Positions 61,266 to 64,000 of a stretch of DNA of 64,000 nucleotides are shown piece after piece. Within the stretch, counting starts at the first letter, position 1. Each line of letters opens with the position of its first letter. Location of the stretch: positions 1 to 64,000 of the forward strand of contig NZ_PYJN01000016.1 in assembly GCF_003025035.1 (NCBI RefSeq). The letters are read 5' to 3'. The notes under the pieces were generated by a model. That model searched no databases and was not told the origin of the DNA. It saw nothing but the letters and a program-made list of their open reading frames with translations. This DNA is from Rhizobium sp. SEMIA4064. Lineage in GTDB: Bacteria > Pseudomonadota > Alphaproteobacteria > Rhizobiales > Rhizobiaceae. The position numbers and the translations under genes are program-made.

Positions 61266-61350
61266 CGGTGGCCTTTGTCTGAAGAGGGAGCCCCTCTTAT
61301 GCCCGATTCGATGACGCCGATGTGGCAAAAGCTCAGCTTTTAGCGACTGC

Positions 61351-62112
61351 CTAAGCCCGCGCCTGCCGTGCTGCGTCTATATAAAGATCCAAGGTCTGAC
61401 CCAGCCGCCGATACATCATGTTATCAAAGGCTTCGTGTCCACCGCCACGTTGCTCCTCTTCCAGAGCGGCAATGTAGGCAGGGCGATCTTCGGGTCGGAT
61501 GGCTATAGGCGGAAATCCGGCTCTAAGCAGCACCAAATTCATCAGCAGCCGGGCGGTACGCCCGTTGCCGTCGTTAAAAGGATGGATGCGGACCAATTGC
61601 CGATGTGCTCTGAACGCTGTTTCCGGCGAATTCTCCGCATGTCCGAGCCAGCGGCAGAAATCACCCATCAATGCCACAACTTCGGTCGGTGACGGAAAAT
61701 GATGCGCACCAGCATCCGTGTTGACGTAACGGGCACGATCCGCATAGCGGCCGGCGATCTCGGGCTTTGATTGGGCGACCACCAAATGGTGGAGATTGCG
61801 TATGTCCGCCTCCGTGATCGGTCCGCTGCCGTCGGCGGAAATCTCGACCACCCAATCCAATGCCCGCGCGTGGTCGATGGCCTCCAGATGGTCCTTGAGC
61901 GGCTTTCCGCCGACGGTGATGCCCTTTTCAATGACCAGAGCCGTCTCGCCCGCAGTCAGGGTGTTTCCTTCGATCGCGTTCGATGTGTACGTAATGTCGA
62001 TCCGCTGCGCATGTTCCAGACCGTCCAACCCGCCCACGACCATGTTTCGCTTGAGTTGATCAAGCTCATGCTTTTTGGCGAGAAGTTGCTCCGCGTCTTG
62101 GGACGGCGTCAT
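61351..62112 (-). CDS. Fic-domain protein with N-terminal inhibitory motif
   Basis: A 253-residue Fic protein that would transfer AMP (or another nucleotide) to hydroxyl side chains of a target. The active-site motif is complete: HPFNDGNGRTAR (His177 to Arg188). The inhibitory helix (S/T)xxxE(G/N) is seen at SNAIEGN (Ser44, Glu48), before the Fic core, so it is a class II, self-inhibited enzyme. The C terminus (GGGHEAFDNMMYRRLGQTLDLY) is helical. No toxin-antitoxin partner nearby. Target unknown. Confidence 0.92.
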   Translation of the reverse strand: MTPSQDAEQLLAKKHELDQLKRNMVVGGLDGLEHAQRIDITYTSNAIEGNTLTAGETALVIEKGITVGGKPLKDHLEAIDHARALDWVVEISADGSGPITEADIRNLHHLVVAQSKPEIAGRYADRARYVNTDAGAHHFPSPTEVVALMGDFCRWLGHAENSPETAFRAHRQLVRIHPFNDGNGRTARLLMNLVLLRAGFPPIAIRPEDRPAYIAALEEEQRGGGHEAFDNMMYRRLGQTLDLYIDAARQARA

Positions 62113-62185
62113 GACGGACTGCTTTCGAATTTCGACGATCCGATTGTAGGTTAGACGGAAAAAGCGCCGAGAACCATCGCCTTAT

Positions 62186-63061
62186 CTATTCCGGCTTCGC
62201 AGTCATCAGCGCAGCAAAATCAAACAGCTTGGGGTCCAGCAGATGCGACGGGTTCACATGCGCCAGCGCCCGCAGCATCGTATCCTTGCGGCCGGGCATG
62301 CTACGTTCGATATCGGCCAGCATGTCCTTCATCGCATTGCGCTGCAGACCGTCCTGCGAACCGCAGAGATCGCAGGGGATGATCGGAAACTGCATGGCGG
62401 CGGCAAACTTGGCGAGATCGTCTTCGGCGGCATAGGCGAGCGGACGCAGCACCATCAGGTCGCCCTCGTCGTTCAAGAGCTTCGCCGGCATCGAGGCCAG
62501 CCGACCGCCGTGGAAGAAATTCATGAAGAAGGTTTCGAGGATATCCTCACGATGATGACCGAGCACCAGGGCGTCACAGCCCTCTTCACGGGCGATGCGA
62601 TAAAGATTGCCGCGGCGCAGGCGCGAACAGAGTGAGCAATAGGTGGCGCCCTCCGGCACCTTTTCCTTCACGATCGAATAGGTGTCGCGATATTCGATCC
62701 GGTGTTCGACACCGATCTTCGTCAGATACTCCGGCAGTATATGCTTCGGGAAATTCGGCTGCCCCTGATCGAGATTGCAGGCGATCAACTCGACCGGCAG
62801 CAGGCCGCGCCATTTGAGATCGAGCAGGATAGACAGCAACCCATAGGAATCCTTACCGCCGGACAGACCGACGAGCCAACGCTTCTGGCCCTTCAGCATC
62901 TGGAAATCTTCGAGCGCCTGACGCACCTGACGCAGCAGGCGCTTGCGCAGCTTATTGAAGGAGACCGACCGCGGCGCGTCGGCAAACAGCGGATGGACGG
63001 CACCATGGCCATCCTCGGCTTCGATATCGAGCTCGTCCGCTACCGTCGTTGCGATATTCAT
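62186..63061 (-). CDS. ttcA: tRNA 2-thiocytidine biosynthesis protein TtcA
   Basis: Adds sulfur to cytidine 32 of some tRNAs, using a [4Fe-4S] cluster. The 291 residues have the PP-loop SGGKDS (67-72), the first Cys pair in YCSLCSRL and the second in PCDLCGSQ, and [19 protein letters not shown] for ATP binding. It needs sulfur from a cysteine desulfurase such as the ones in the suf operon here. The fit to TtcA is strong. Confidence 0.95.
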   Translation of the reverse strand: MNIATTVADELDIEAEDGHGAVHPLFADAPRSVSFNKLRKRLLRQVRQALEDFQMLKGQKRWLVGLSGGKDSYGLLSILLDLKWRGLLPVELIACNLDQGQPNFPKHILPEYLTKIGVEHRIEYRDTYSIVKEKVPEGATYCSLCSRLRRGNLYRIAREEGCDALVLGHHREDILETFFMNFFHGGRLASMPAKLLNDEGDLMVLRPLAYAAEDDLAKFAAAMQFPIIPCDLCGSQDGLQRNAMKDMLADIERSMPGRKDTMLRALAHVNPSHLLDPKLFDFAALMTAKPE

Positions 63062-63121
63062 CTTGTCATACCTCGGGCTTCGCCACGCTGATACCAGAAA
63101 GCAAGGCGGGAAGACACCATA

Positions 63122-64000
63122 TCAATCACCGAAGACCGACCATCCGGTACGTGCGGCGAGCATTTCCAGCGCCACCGCACCAAGCTGCGAATTGCCGACC
63201 TTGTTCAGCCCCGGCGACCAGACCGCGATCGAACCGATACCCGGCGCCACCGCGAGAATGCCGCCACCGACGCCGCTCTTGCCGGGCAAGCCGACATGAT
63301 AGGCGAAATCGCCGGAGCCGTCATAATGGCCGCATGTCAGCATCAGCGCATTGATGCGTCGCGCCCTCTTCGGCGATACGACGGAATGGCCGGTGATCGG
63401 ATTGGTGCCGCGAGCCGCGAGATAAAGGCCCGCCTTGGCCAGTTGCTCGCAACTCATCGACAGAGCGCATTGATGGAAATAGACGCCGAGTACGTGCTCC
63501 ACAGGATGATCGAGATTGCCATAGGCGCGCATGAAATTGGCGAGCGCGACGTTACGGTAACCGGTCTGCGTCTCCGAGCGCGCCACCTTATCGTCAATGG
63601 TGATCGACTCGTCGTCGGCGACGTAGCGCACGAAGCGCAACAACTCACCGATCGCCTCCCGTGGCGCATGGCCGGAGAGCACGATATCGCTGACGGCGAT
63701 CGCACCGGCATTGATGAAGGGATTGCGCGGAATTCCCTCCTCCCGCTCAAGCTGGACGATAGAATTGAAGGCCGTACCGGAAGGTTCGCGCCCGACGCGC
63801 TTCCATAGGCTTTCACCCACCTTGCCAAGCGCCAAGGTCAGCATGAAGACCTTGGAAATGCTCTGAATGGAAAAGGGAATATCGGCGTCGCCGATGCTGC
63901 GGACATTGCCGTCCACCGTCGCGATCGCCATTCCGAACTGGTTCGGATCGACCTTGGCGAGCTCCGGAATATAGTCGGCGACCTTGCCTTCGCCGAGGCG
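63122..64000 (-). CDS. glsA: Glutaminase, partial (N terminus beyond the right edge)
   Basis: Deamidates glutamine to glutamate. The frame runs off the window: the codons after 63931 continue without a stop to 64000 ([18 protein letters not shown]), which matches the family N terminus, so an internal Met at 63931 is not the start. At least 292 residues are seen. Beta-lactamase-like features: SIQSISKVF with Ser and Lys of Sxx[30 protein letters not shown], and SPGLN. The expected full length is about 305-310, so roughly 15 residues are missing. Confidence 0.93.
   Translation of the reverse strand, partial: RLGEGKVADYIPELAKVDPNQFGMAIATVDGNVRSIGDADIPFSIQSISKVFMLTLALGKVGESLWKRVGREPSGTAFNSIVQLEREEGIPRNPFINAGAIAVSDIVLSGHAPREAIGELLRFVRYVADDESITIDDKVARSETQTGYRNVALANFMRAYGNLDHPVEHVLGVYFHQCALSMSCEQLAKAGLYLAARGTNPITGHSVVSPKRARRINALMLTCGHYDGSGDFAYHVGLPGKSGVGGGILAVAPGIGSIAVWSPGLNKVGNSQLGAVALEMLAARTGWSVFGD

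Overview
The window is about 60% GC and dense with chromosomal housekeeping genes on both strands. The gene set points to an alphaproteobacterium of the Rhizobiaceae, most likely Rhizobium sensu lato (inference). Supporting evidence is an ATP12-type F1-ATPase assembly factor, a suf operon in the order desulfurase-sufBCD-sufS-sufT-sufA preceded by Irr-type and RirA-type operators, a PCu(A)C copper chaperone, purine genes in the order purC-purS-purQ-purL followed by bolA and grxD, and short palindromic intergenic repeats of the kind scattered through rhizobial genomes. I see no prophage, insertion sequence, CRISPR array, rRNA or tRNA. The species cannot be fixed from sequence reading alone.

Layout. 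0.1-5.5 kb (minus): acyl-CoA carboxylase beta subunit, a lipoprotein, ATP12 chaperone, HAD phosphatase, RluA-family pseudouridine synthase, copper chaperone. 5.6-10.4 kb (plus): a promoter, a tandem glycine riboswitch and the glycine cleavage operon gcvT-gcvH-gcvP. 10.5-11.4 kb (plus): a small esterase with an orphan addiction-module antidote directly behind it. 11.4-18.7 kb (minus): the seven-gene suf iron-sulfur operon with two cysteine desulfurases. 18.7-24.6 kb: alpha/beta hydrolase, GNAT acetyltransferase, a caspase-fold protein lacking both catalytic residues, tyrosyl-tRNA synthetase and an unassigned small protein. 24.7-33.5 kb: large AsmA-like protein, one-cysteine peroxiredoxin coupled to a ferritin-like protein, M23 endopeptidase, RhlE helicase, NUDIX hydrolase, TfoX-like protein. 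33.5-38.4 kb (minus): a five-gene molybdenum-hydroxylase maturation operon (coxD, coxE, two split XdhC halves, a MoeA-like/MocA fusion) without the enzyme it should serve.

38.5-45.1 kb: flavin reductase, an orphan amino-acid-type binding protein, rpe, purB and several membrane or hydrolase genes. 45.4-53.6 kb (plus): purC, purS, purQ and, after an interruption of five genes (lipoprotein, P-loop protein, DUF1127, MocR regulator, PagL), purL and bolA. 53.5-59.5 kb: two poorly known membrane proteins on the minus strand lie between bolA and grxD, followed by tandem Bcr/CflA efflux pumps and a class III cyclase with a duplicated membrane module. 59.6-64 kb (minus): two tandem inositol-monophosphatase paralogues, a Fic protein, ttcA and a glutaminase cut by the right edge.

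How the parts connect. Glycine senses itself through the riboswitch and feeds one-carbon units towards the purine pathway, whose genes purB, purC, purS, purQ and purL are all here; purB and purC share a matching promoter block. Iron-sulfur assembly (suf), BolA and the CGFS glutaredoxin form a second theme, with iron regulators apparently acting at the suf promoter. No single wholly new system is evident. The most unusual items are the catalytically dead caspase-like protein, the two iron operators straddling the suf promoter, the cyclase with an exact 50-residue membrane repeat, the orphan antidote gene and the orphan molybdoenzyme maturation operon.
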